Source: Nymphaea colorata
Lineage: Eukaryota > Streptophyta > Magnoliopsida > Nymphaeales > Nymphaeaceae
Direction: 5' to 3'
NCBI RefSeq assembly: GCF_008831285.2
Contig: NC_045139.1
Location: 5,428,704 to 5,492,703, forward strand
DNA length: 64,000 nucleotides
Of the stretch, positions 1 through 11,400 are shown one piece after another (position 1 is the first letter of the stretch; every line of letters begins with the position of its first letter). The position numbers and the translations under genes were made by a program. Under the pieces are notes generated by a model. The model did not search any database, had not been told where the DNA came from, and saw nothing but the letters and a program-made list of their open reading frames with translations.

Positions 1-2287
1 AACGTTCCTCCAGAGCTGGGAAGACTAACCCACTTGATTTTCTTGAGTGTGCAAGTTAACAATATCACTAGTGTGCCTGAGAGCTTGTTTAACATATCTG
101 CTCTTCAGGTTTTGAGCATTGGGTACAATCAACTAACTGGGCATCTCCCAAAAGATGTTGGCCGCTTCCTGCCCAATCTCCAACAACTCTATATGGGTGG
201 AAGCAATTTTAATGGCCCTCTCCCGGCTTCTCTTTCTAATGCTACAAGATATCAAGTTCTTACTGCAGAAAGCAATATATTTAGTGGTCCGATACCATTA
301 GAACTAGGTAGTCTGTCACAACTCACATACCTTTCCCTTTGGGGAAATATGTTGACCAATGTCCCTGGCAATCGTGAGCTCTTCATTCTCACATCCTTCA
401 CTAGGTGTCGGATGCTAGAGGAAGTTAATCTATCACAAAACCTTTTGAACGGCATTCTTCCTACCTCTGTTGGAAACCTGACTACCACCTTGTCGAGACT
501 TTACCTTTCCTTTAATCTGATTGAAGGTACTATCCCATCAGCTCTAGCCAACTTGACCAAGTTAATTGCCTTAGATTTGAGATCCAACAAAATAAAAGGG
601 CTCATTCCACCAAATATAGGATCAATGAACAAGTTACAGGAGTTAATTCTTTCTGACAATGCATTAGAAGGCCCAATCCCACTATCAATCTACCAGTTGG
701 TCCGCATGTTTGCTTTTATTATTGGACACAACATGCTAATTGGGTCAATTTCAAGCTCTATAAACAATTTCACTAGTTTGCAATGGCTGGATCTAAGCTC
801 AAACAATTTGTCATCAACACTACCGCCTGGTCTTTGTGAGTTGAAGGACTTGCATAACCTATTTTTGCAAGGCAACTCCTTCACTGGTCACCTACCTTTG
901 GGTCTCGGGAATTTTGCCGTGATGAGCTACATGGATATCTCTTCAAACAAGCTGAGTGGAGAGTTGCCTGCATCATCATTATCAAAGCTCCAAATGCTAG
1001 AGTATTTGAATCTCTCTTGGAACATATTTGATGGTCACATTCCTGAAGAACTTGAACACATGGTGAACCTTGACACTATTGACCTTTCCCACAACAAGCT
1101 TTCTGGTGAGATCCCGAAATCATTGGAGAAACTTCAACACATTCAGGTCTTGGACTTGTCTTTCAATCGATTGGAAGGAGAGATTCCAAGTGGTGGAAAG
1201 TTTGCAAACCTTTCTGCCGAGTCGTTTGTAGGGAACTATGCACTCTGTGGAGCTCCCAAATTCCATGTCCCATTGTGCTTAAACAAAACAGAGAGGCAAC
1301 GTAAGAGCAATGCAGCTAGAGTCATTGCTTCTTCTGCAATTGGAGGCTCAGCACTTTTGGTCATTGTTTGCACACTCATTGGTATCTCATGCTATAGAAA
1401 GAGGGGGTTGTCGAAACGTCGTGACGACATTGAAAGATTACGAGGAACTACACTCCCAGTGATTTCTTATAGAGAGCTATTGCATGCAACAAGCAATTTC
1501 AGTGATGCAAACTTTCTTGGGAGTGGAAGCTTTGGGTCCGTGTACAAAGGAATTCTAGCAGATGGAACGACAGTGGCTGTTAAGGTCCTTAATTTGTTAT
1601 TTCAAGAAGCATCTAAAAGTTTTGATATTGAGTGCACTGTCATGCGCCAAATTAGGCACCGAAACCTCGTTAAAGTCATTACATCTTGCTCTAGTAGAGA
1701 TTTCAAGGCTTTAGTTCTCCGATACATGCCTCTTGGGAGCCTAGAAGTCTGTCTACATTCGGGTGGCCATCACTTGAATCTCTTTCAGAGATTGGATATC
1801 ATGATTGATGTGGCTTGTGCTCTAGAATATCTTCACCATGGTTATTCTGAGACTATAGTTCATTGTGATCTGAAGCCAAGTAATGTGCTTCTAGATGACA
1901 ACAAGACAGCATACATCAGCGATTTTGGCATTGCAAAGATTCTAGTTGGTCTGAATTCTTCTACTCTTACAGCCACTCTCGGAACCACCGGATACATTGC
2001 ACCAGGTATGTATTATCTCTTATTTTTTTGTCTTTTTATAATTTATGTCTCTCGAAGTGTGAGTATAATTGCATGAATCGTTTCTTGAGTCAACCTGGCC
2101 TGGCTTTGAGTTCTTATTTGTGTGTGTGCATGTGTGAACACACTCTTTTTCTCTTTGATATTGCTCTCACAAAGAAAGTGGAAGAGAAGGTGGAATCACA
2201 TGGGAGGGTTCAGAGAGGTGATGAGATGAGATAAAGAGAGAGTGGGTGGGTTTGCCAGTCCTAGTAAACACATACACTCTCTCTCTG

Positions 2288-2342
<55 letters not shown>

Positions 2343-2541
2343 TCATTCATTTATTTATTTATATTGAAATCAGCTGACTAAGCTTTTTTTTTTTTAAATT
2401 TTGTATTGTTTAAAACATTGCAAAAAAAATGCATTGATGATAGCCAATGTTTTGATAACCACTTTTTTAGCATTGAGACTGTTTTTAGGGTAACAAAATA
2501 TGAAAAAGAGTCATCAGTAACATAAATAGCCCATTGATTTC

Positions 2542-2599
<58 letters not shown>

Positions 2600-4057
2600 A
2601 ATTTGCTCCTGACTTATGTGGTTTAACTAATTATACCCTTCTGTGGTTTGCAATATGACATCAATAAATATATTAATTGATGTGAAAACACCCATGATCC
2701 ATATAATCATCATGATTTGGTAGTTCACACATAAAACATGCACAAGTGGTTCCTAGCTCAATAATATAAAGGTCATTGATAAACTATTTTTCATGGACAA
2801 TGCATTCATTGTTCGTATGGCTTATGGTGTTGCATGCTAGTTTTTGCATTGTTTTGTGCTCATGTACACATCTGTTGTTTGCTTGTCCTCAACAGACAAG
2901 AATCTTCAATTGGTTTTCTTCTTTAAAAAGAAGTTATAAAATTTTTTCCTTTCTTTTATAAAAGAATTATAATCGTAAATACCTTTCTACCTAATCGCTT
3001 CAGACTGGCTAACAATCAGCACTACTGAATAATTGTCTCTATTTAGAAGCCTTTTAAGAGAACCTTGAGATAGGTCACTGGAGAATTAGAAGGAAGAAGA
3101 GTTTACCTAGGCCTTTATGTTGTGAAATCACTGCACCATACAATTCAAGAGCACTTGAATATCATATATGTAGGACTTCAGTTCTAAATAGACCTGGGCA
3201 TCGGGCCAGCCCGGCCCGATAAGAACTGGGGCTTGGGCCAGCCTGATGCCCTAGTTACATAAAAAAATATTTTTTAAATATAAAATATTTTTTTGATAAT
3301 ATAAAATATATTATAAATAACAAAATATATATTATTAATAAAAAAATTAATATTTAAAAGATATGGGAATGGATCGGGCCCCGTCGGGCTGACCCAGGAT
3401 GGCCCGATACATTATTGGGTGGGCTCGGACCCGGGCCCGATTGAGTGGGGTACCCATTGGGTACCCGGCCTCATAACCACGTCTAGTTTTAAATCATAAT
3501 CTTGTATTCTTTTTCAGATGTATATATGAGAATATAACAAGAGAAAGGCAGGATTGGAGGTTCAATTCATCTTAAGTCCATTAATTTCCAGGCCTCTTGC
3601 CCAAGACCAATTAGTGCTATTGCATCACACATTAGCATTGTCTAATTATTTTGCGCTCGCTAATCATGTTTAATATTGTTGAATGGTTGAATTAGAATTT
3701 GGGATGGCTGGAAAGGTGTCAACCAAAGCCGATGTCTACAGCTACGGAATTCTCCTCCTTGAGGTGTATACAGGAAGAAAACCTACTGATGAACAGTTTG
3801 ATGAGGATTTTAGTTTGAGGCAATGGGTGGCTGAAGCATTTCCTATTACAATTTCAGATGTCATTGACAGCCATCTTTTGAACGAAAGCAACACTACTCC
3901 AACTGAAAGATCAGCTGCTATGAATGATATGTTGGTGATGATCATGGAGATAGGCTTGTCATGTTCAAGAGTGTCTCCAAATGAGAGAATGGACATGAAG
4001 GAAGTGGTTGTAGGGCTGAGAAGGATACGACAGAAGACAAGAATGATAGAAGGATAA
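1..4057 (+). CDS. LRR receptor-like kinase, copy 1 (subfamily XII, non-RD), 5' end outside window
   Basis: Spliced as <1-2005 and 3696-4057, giving 788 visible residues. The frame is open from base 1, so the start codon, signal peptide and first LRRs lie upstream of the window. Visible in order: about 15 LRRs of the plant type, a paired-Cys cap (NYALCG...C), one membrane segment near 1315-1395, a basic stop-transfer (YRKRG), then a Ser/Thr kinase with the loop [29 protein letters not shown] and the split APE Glu. The Cys before the catalytic Asp makes it a non-RD kinase, the XA21/FLS2/EFR class of immune receptors at the plasma membrane. The donor CCAG/GTATG and acceptor TTAG restore GYIAPEFGMAGK. 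One extra Ser in ELPASSLSK is the only small indel noticed against copy 2. An AATAAA lies at 4232-4237. No disabling lesion is visible. The ligand is unknown. Confidence 0.9.
2272..2595. repeat. Microsatellites in the copy 1 intron: (CT)n(TA)n and (TA)n
   Basis: Two simple-repeat tracts, at about 2272-2342 (CT then TA) and 2545-2595 (TA). Matching tracts occupy the same places in the introns of copies 2 (11385-11426 and 11624-11667), 3 (34404-34465 and 34652-34723) and 5 (62563-62625 and 62818-62858), with different lengths. They predate the duplications. Confidence 0.9.
3189..3485. mobile_element. hAT-like MITE in the copy 1 intron
   Basis: A GGGC-rich ended, AT-rich centred element with imperfect inverted ends: left TAGACCTGGGCATCGGGC, right (read inward) TAGACGTGGTTATGAGGC. 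It is flanked by 8-bp repeats, GTTCTAAA at 3181-3188 and GTTTTAAA at 3486-3493 (one mismatch). An 8-bp duplication with TAG-type ends fits hAT-derived MITEs. The uninterrupted target is seen in copy 3 at 35365-35372. Confidence 0.75.
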
Positions 4058-5150
4058 TTCAAATATATCCATATGTACCATGAGATTCAATTCCAGGGTG
4101 CAACCAGCCATTGGCTAAAATGGTCAGAAGGTGGATTCCAAGAGGCTAAATAGTAGGAGGTGGAAATGTAGTTTGATTGCTTTCATTTATAACTCACTTG
4201 CATTTCTCAATTACAGTTGCATATAGGATTTAATAAAAACATGCTTAATATGCTTGTGTGTTCTATTCCTAAGGCAGTTGGGTGACTAATCTTGTAGAAC
4301 TGCTTGCACATTTCCAGTGCATGTTACATGAAAGATGCTTGCAACTTTGTCTATTATTGCAGTTTTACCTTATTCTAAGTAAGGTCACCTCAATAGCCAG
4401 AGTTCAGATAAATCCTCAACACAATTTCTCAAACCAATCAAAAAAATGCGCAACAAGAAGAATGAACAAAAATGCATAGTTCAACTAAGTTTTGGACTGA
4501 ATTCAATTTTATCAAAAGAAGAGCCCATGAATGAGGATGAGAATTTTATGTTGTGAGCATCACGTGTTATTGGTGCATGCTATATGTGATCGCCTTCTAA
4601 CAAAGGACCATGTGTTATGGACTTAAAATGATAAAAAAGACCAAAATGGTGTTGTTAGTTAAATAGAAGACCCTTCCCCACACAAGCAAAAGTGGAACTT
4701 GGAAAATCTTCATTCTATTTCCTAGGAAGTGAATCCACCATTGTTAAAAGGAAGCTTGGTGTTGTCTCAAAGAAAGTTATATCTTTAATCTTTTCAAGCA
4801 TACAAAATGCATGAAGCCAAAACCATGAACACACTGATGGCCACATTCATAAAATTAATGGTTCGTAACAATTTTAAGTTCAAGGATGTTAGTTTATATT
4901 GAACTATTGGAGCATTACAAAATGGGTCCGTGTTTGCATCCCAGAATCTCCATTGGTTTTGGAGTGCTTCAGAAAAATGAAGTTTAATTTTGAAAATGAG
5001 AGAGAGGGACTCGCCCATTGGCATGAGGATTGACTGTTTTCGGCGCCTTTATTGGGAGTAATCAACCCAAGGGTTATGTTTACCATTGATGCATTTCATT
5101 TTATATTGAATATCTTTTTTATTCTATATGCGGTGTAGAAAAGTACTGAA
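4058..5150 (+). repeat. 3' flank of copy 1, shared with copies 2 and 3
   Basis: This non-coding stretch is colinear with 13115-14110 (after copy 2) and 35909-37220 (after copy 3), with short indels. It holds the copy 1 3' untranslated region and poly(A) signal (AATAAA 4232-4237). The duplicated unit therefore extended about 1 kb beyond the stop codon. No gene is seen in it. Confidence 0.75.
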
Positions 5151-5785
5151 AGTTTGATGATTCAAACTTTTGAAAAGATTCTTAAAGAGTTGCTTGAAAA
5201 TGTGAAATGTTTTGGGAAAAACTAGAATTGAAAAATATCATTTGGAAACCTTGAAAAGTCATTTTGAAGTCATTTTAGTGTTCTGTTAAGACTTTAAGTA
5301 TGTTTGAGATTTTTCTCTAATTCGGTTACTACCTAGTTAGAGCTCTATCTCATCTTGCTTAAATTATTTAGAGAGGTGCTTGTGATCATAACTGATATTA
5401 AGTGAGAGTGAATGCATGAATGCATTGATCATATATGATTGGAAAGAAAAATCATTCATTTCTACCAAAACATTCATCAAGAAACATTCCAACCACAACA
5501 TACATCTAAGATTTTTGTAACAAATACTTTTGATGAAGGAGAAAAGTTTTTGAAAATGGCCATTAAGCATGATTCTAATATTGGGTGTTTTGGTTTGCTT
5601 CCTGTTGTGTGTTTTTGAAGGGTTGAGTCAACACCTAACATGTCCTTGAATTTGACAAATATCTTACGAATTAGACCGATAATTAAGGCCAACACACATA
5701 GTTGTCATATTTTACAACTCCCCTACCAGGGGTCTCCCAAGCATTTCATTGGATCCTGATTAGATAGATATTCGCCGCTATAAGT
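5151..5785. other. AT-rich spacer, no gene seen
   Basis: Only short, low-quality open frames are present. I see no conserved domain, no clear transposon ends and no tRNA-like fold. Confidence 0.5.
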
Positions 5786-5789
5786 TCAA

Positions 5790-7235
5790 CTGTCCTCAGG
5801 CTCTTTCTTCATAAGTTCGTGTGAATGCTGCAAACTGTAGGGTCCTAGTCTATGCAGAAAGAATACAAAAGAAAAAGACTTGGGCTTCTTTTTCAAAGAA
5901 ATCAAATGTGGGTGGGTCCGGTAATGGATCCGAAATTTCATTGCGCGTGAAGAAAAATCAAGGAAGACGCTCTTTCTTTCCAAACTCAAGGACAATATTT
6001 GTTTGGTTTTTTCAAAGAAATCAAACTCGGGTGGGTCCGGCAATGTATGGCTGATTATGTGCACGAGTCTTTGCCTTGGTCTTGCCGGTATCTTATTGCC
6101 CTTTACCCCTTTTTAACTCTATTCAATTTCAACCAAAGTTGTCAATTGTCAACTTTTTTTTTATATATATATATCCATAAATAGGTTTCTACCATAATCA
6201 CGAATATTTGTTTCCGTTTTTTAAACAGGGAGGTCTGTCTATCGTATAATACGGTGAACATGAAAAATAAAAATGCAAAAAAAATATGATAAGTTTCTAA
6301 AAAATTGAAAAAATTGAAAAAAATATGAAAAAGACAGGAAAACAATGTTTTTTTGTTTTCACATTCTTTTGAAAAAAAAATATCTTTTTGCCGTTTCATT
6401 CAGCGGACTTATTTTTCGTGTTTTAGCACAGCTTTTTCAAAAAAGAAAAAAAGTGTTCTTTATCATTATATTTACTACCTTATTTTGGTTGTCATCTCTC
6501 ACAAGTCACAACCTATCTGTAAGTGGTGGTTCTCATCGGTCATGAAAATGCTTGCAACTGCTAGGTTGCTTGATTAGTGCAATATTATTGGCTTGAATCG
6601 GCCGGCTAAGTCACATGGGTGGTGGTACGATACGGGTGTTGATATGGGGATACGGGTGCTGATATGGGGATACAGGTGCGGACAAGGTAATTTTCATCAT
6701 TTTGAGATATGCGGATACGGTAAATATAATATTATCAAAAATTATAAATTGAAAAAAATAATAAATTAATATTTCACTATTAAAGTTACAAGCAAAACAT
6801 TGTTTATCAATATCATCATTATAGTCATTTATTAGAAAAAAAGGAAAAAAACCACAAGGAGTAAGGGAGAATAGGTTGACCTAACTTAAAATCCAGTTTA
6901 ATTTGTGGTTGGGATCAGGTCTGACCCAATCCAAAACATATCCAGTATGCATGTCCGTATCTCTGTATCCACGTATCAACACGGATACAACATATCTGTG
7001 TCACTTAGTCGGCCCGCGTCAAGTCTTCACTACGTCAATTTGATCCGGTCCACCTTCTTTAAAAAAAAATTGTTTTAATTAGTTTTTTATACTATATATT
7101 TATTTTTCCAAAAAATATATTTTTTCATATTTTATGCTGATTCACAAAGAAGTCATTTAAATCACCGGATCGGCCGACAACACGGAAGTTACGAGGCAAC
7201 TTTATCCACTCGTTTCAGAAGCGGATTTTCACAAT
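5790..7235. repeat. Duplicated block, paired with 45750-46640
   Basis: The sequence from the phrase near 6050 (TGGTCTTGCCGGTATCTTAT) through the T- and A-rich stretch to GGATCGGCCGACAACA near 7170 recurs at 45850-46610. A shorter, more diverged third copy is at 39060-39330. A 404-bp insertion (6605-7008) interrupts this copy. A local direct repeat (TTTTCAAAGAAATCAAA, followed by GGGTGGGTCCGG) occurs near 5889 and 6009. No gene is seen. Confidence 0.7.
6605..7008. mobile_element. Insertion element with short inverted ends (unclassified DNA transposon or MITE)
   Basis: Inverted ends GGCTAAGTCACA (left) and GACTAAGTGACA (right, read inward), flanked by TCGGCCG (6598-6604) and TCGGCCCG (7009-7016). 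Inside, GATACGGGTG-type and complementary ATCCACGTATC-type motifs make longer imperfect subterminal inverted repeats. The paralogous block near 46425 reads straight through the TCGGCCG site without it, which supports a true insertion. The 7-8 bp target duplication suggests hAT or Mutator type. Confidence 0.6.
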
Positions 7236-7650
7236 GTTGTCATCTGACCATGATGGCTATTTTGAATCATTGTCACAAAAAACAGGAACGGGTATTAAAC
7301 GGCGAGGAAAAAAACAGGTATAATACGGTAAAGTTTTATATATCGAGAATAAAACGGAAAAAGTTCGGCAATTTTTTTTTAAAAATTAAACATTTAATAC
7401 ATCTTAAAAATTATAAAAAATAATAATTAATAAAAAAACGGCAAAAAATAGGAAAATAACGGAAAATAATGGCAAAAAACGGGTATTATATGGGTATTAA
7501 ACGGGTATTGTACGTGTTTTTTGTTTTTTGACTTTTTTTAAAAAAAAACGGGAATAGTCGGCAGAACTGTTTTTGGCGTTAAATACACGAAAAAACGCAT
7601 TTTTTGTCTGAGCAACCATGGTGGATGAAGTTTGAAAACAATATGAATCA
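7236..7650. repeat. A-rich repeat with ACGGGTATTA motifs, probable MITE remnant
   Basis: Recurrent ACGGGTATTA and ACGGAAAATAA motifs in an A-rich context, bounded by CCATGATGG and CCATGGTGG-like sequence. It is non-coding. The element type is not resolved. Confidence 0.35.
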
Positions 7651-7689
7651 ATAAGCATTCATATTCAACACGACCAGCGTCAACGTGTG

Positions 7690-8451
7690 ACTGTGACCTT
7701 GAAAAAAATCAGCTTTTGAAACGCGTGGATAAAGTTGACCTAACTCCAGTCCTGTGATTTAGATGATGTAGTTGCGAATCAAAACAAAATGTAAAAAATT
7801 AGACTATTTTTAAACATAATTGAACACAGTATAAAAACTAATAAAAAAACAATAACAGGTGGACTGAATCAAATTGATTCAGTCGTTTTTTCACATTAGG
7901 CGTTTTTTCACTTTTTTTTATTATTGAACTGCCTGTGTCCATTTTCTAAGTTTGTTTATTTCTTATCTATCTTTTTAATATTGCCTTATTAGTTTCTCAT
8001 TTATTTGATTTTTCTCTGACCAATAAGTTTTTTTTTATTTTTTCTAAAAATGTAGCATATTTTCCATTATTTGTATCTTTTTAACTAAGCTCGTCGTTGA
8101 GATAAACCTCTCCATTTAAAAAGCAAAAACGATCTTTGTGACTCGAAGCCCAGCTTTGAGGATCTTAAAAAAAAAAGTTCAATTTGACAGCTTTGATTTG
8201 GGACTGAATAGAGTGGAAAACTGGTAAAGGAAAATAAGATAAGGGCAGCCAAGAAAAAGCCTCGTTGATGTAACCATTAGTCGTGCGGTTGGATTTGGAA
8301 GTGTGAAGCAATATGTTCCAAAGCAGTAGACCTGAGTCTTCTTCAATTTGTAAAGAAACACACAAATTTTCTAGAAGTGAATCCACACATAAATTAAAGA
8401 CCTAGCTTCTTCTTCTTTTCGTGCATGTTTTGCATAGAAAATTGGACAGGC
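7690..8451 (+). promoter_or_regulatory. Conserved 5' flank and leader of copy 2
   Basis: Sequence upstream of the copy 2 start is related to 49650-50491 (copy 4) and, more loosely, to 31740-32280 (copy 3). The nearest 120 bases are best kept: a TTTTCTAGAAG..GAATC..ACATAAATTAA block, then ATTGGACAGGCATGG at the start codon. This is probably promoter plus 5' untranslated region. I could not place a transcription start or a convincing TATA box. Confidence 0.55.
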
Positions 8452-11400
8452 ATGGCAACCACCGGCCGGTCACCTCAGCCACTTGCATTTCTATTGTGTT
8501 TCTCCTCCTTCACCTTGGTTGTGGTTCTCGGCCAAGGGGAGGTGCCCTTAGCCCTTGTTTCTCTGAGCAATGTGACTGATCAATTCTCATTGTTGTCTTT
8601 CAAATCCCTTGTCACTAAAGACCCTTACAATGTGTTATCAAATTGGAATTCCAACATCTCCTTCTGCGACTGGACAGGAGTGACATGCGGTCGTGGTTCA
8701 CACAGGGTCGTTGCTCTGAACCTCTCTGAAAAGGCACTCGAAGGTACTATCTCCCCATACATCAGCAATCTCTCCTTCTTACAGGTTCTTGATCTCTCGA
8801 AGGACAGTTTCCATGGTCACCTTCTTGTGGATTTTAGTCGTCTCCCTCTGTTAGAAAATCTTTCTATAAGAAAAAACAATTTTGAGGGGTTGATCCCACA
8901 AACACTCAGCCATTGTCGAGGACTCCAAATACTGTCAGCACGAGATAACCAATTCTATGGAAGCATCCCAAAGTTTCTAGGCAGTTTGTCAGAACTCAAG
9001 CGCTTAAACATTCTTGGTAATAGGCTCACCGGCACCATTCCAGTTGCTTTGGCTAATCTCACAAAACTGGAGTGGTTTATTATCGGTCAAAATCAGATAC
9101 AGGGGAACATTCCTCCAGAGTTGGGAAGCCTAACCCACTTGATGGGCTTTATCGTGCAAATGAACAATCTCATTGGTACACTGCCTGAGAGCTTGTTTAA
9201 CCTATCCGCTCTTGAGGATTTGAGTTTCACAACCAATCAACTAACAGGGCATCTCCCAAAAGATGCTGGCCGCTTCCTCACCAATCTCCAACGACTCTAT
9301 ATGGGATCTAACAATTTTGATGGCCCTCTCCCAGCTTTTCTTTCAAATGCTACAAGACTTCAACTTCTTAGTGCAGAAAGGAATAAATTTAGTGGTCCAA
9401 TACCATTAGAATTAGGTAGTCTATCACAACTCAGGCGCATTTCCCTATGGAGAAATATGTTGACCAATGTCCCTGGCAACCATGAGCTCTCCATTCTCAC
9501 ATCCTTCACCAACTGTCGACTGCTAGAGGAAATTGTTCTGTCACAAAACCTTCTAAATGGTACTCTTCCGGCCTCCGTTGGAAACCTGACAACCACCTTG
9601 TCAAGACTTTACCTTTCGTTTAATCTGATTGAAGGTACTATTCCATTGGCTGTAGCCAACTTGACCAAGTTAATTTCCTTATGTTTGAGTTCCAACAGAA
9701 TAAAAGGGCTCATTCCACCAAATATAGGACAAATGCACAACTTACAAGAGTTGTATCTTGATAACAATGCATTAGAAGGCCCAATCCCACAATCAATCTA
9801 CCAATTGGTCAGCATGTATGTTTTTGTTATTGAACACAACATGCTAATTGGGTCAATTTCAAGCTCTATAAGCAATCTCACTAGTTTGCAACAAATGAGT
9901 CTACACTCAAACAATTTGTCATCAACACTACCGCCTGGTCTTTGTGAGTTGAAGGACTTGTTGGAGCTATACTTGCAAGACAACTCTTTCACTGGTCACC
10001 TGCCTCTGGATCTCGGGAATTTTGCCATGATGATCAACATGGATATCTCTACAAACAAGCTGAGTGGAGAGTTGCCTGCATCGTTATCAAAGCTCCAAAT
10101 GCTAAAGTATTTGAATCTCTCTCAGAACACATTTGATGGTCACATTCCTGAACAACTTGATCACATGGTAAACATTGAAGCTATTGACCTTTCCGACAAC
10201 AAGCTTTCGGGTGAGATACCAAAATCATTGGAGAATCTTCAACACATCGAGGTCTTAGAGTTGTCCTTCAATCTATTGGAAGGAGAGATTCCAAGTGGTG
10301 GAAAGTTTTCTAACCTTTCTGCCGAGTCGTTCCTAGGGAACTATGCATTATGTGGAGCACCCAAATTCCATGTCCCATTGTGCTTAGATAAAACAGAGAG
10401 GCAAAGTAATAACAACGCGGCTAGAGTGATTGCCCCTTGCGCAATTGGAGGCTCAGTAATTGTGGTCATTGTTTGCACACTCATTGGTATCTCATGCTAT
10501 AGAAAGAGGGGGATGTTGAAACATCCTGATGACATTGAAAGATTACGTGGAATTACACTTCCAGTGATTTCATACAGAGAGCTATTGCATGCGACCAGCA
10601 ACTTCAGTAATGCAAATTTTCTTGGGAATGGAAGCTTTGGTTCAGTGTACAAAGGAATTCTAGCAGATGGAACTACTGTGGCAGTTAAGGTCCTTAATTT
10701 GCTATTTGAAGGAGCATCTAAAAGTTTTGACATCGAGTGCACTGTCATGCGCCAAATCAGGCACCGAAACCTTGTTAAAGTCATTACATCTTGCTCTAGT
10801 ACAGATTTCAAGGCTTTGGTTCTCCAATACATGCCCCTTGGCAGCCTAGAAGTCTATCTACATTCGGGTGACCATCACTTGAATCTCTTTCAGAGATTGG
10901 ATATCATGATTGATGTGGCTTCTGCTTTAGAATATCTTCACCATGGTTACTCGGAGACTATAGTTCATTGTGATCTGAAGCCAAGTAATGTGCTTCTAGA
11001 TGAGAACATGACGGCATACGTGAGCGATTTTGGCATCGCAAAGATTCTAGTTGGTCTGAATTCTTCTACTCTTACAGCTACTCTCGGAACCACCGGATAC
11101 ATTGCACCAGGTTAGTACTATCTCTTTTTTTTTTTTTATCTTTTTATAAATTTTGTGTCTCTGGAAGTGTGAATATAATTGCCTAAACCGTTTCTTGAGT
11201 CAACCTGCCCTGGCTTTGAGCTTTTATATGTGTGTGTGCATGTGTGAACACACTCTTTCTCCTCAATAATGCTGTCACGGAGAAAGTGGCAAATAAGGTG
11301 GGACCACATGGGAGGGGCCGGAGAGGTAATGAGGTGAGATAAAGAGAGACAAAGAGAGAGTGGGTGGGTTTGCCAGCCCTAGTGGACTCTCTCTCTCTCT

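Noticed and set aside
252-884. Minus-strand open frames inside the receptor exons (also 9360-9992, 10497-10832, 33604-33849, 52627-52878)
   Set aside because: They are antisense shadows repeated at the same place in each receptor copy, with no domain of their own.
2028-2234. Open frames in the receptor introns
   Set aside because: They lie in intron sequence that includes microsatellites and are not kept between copies.
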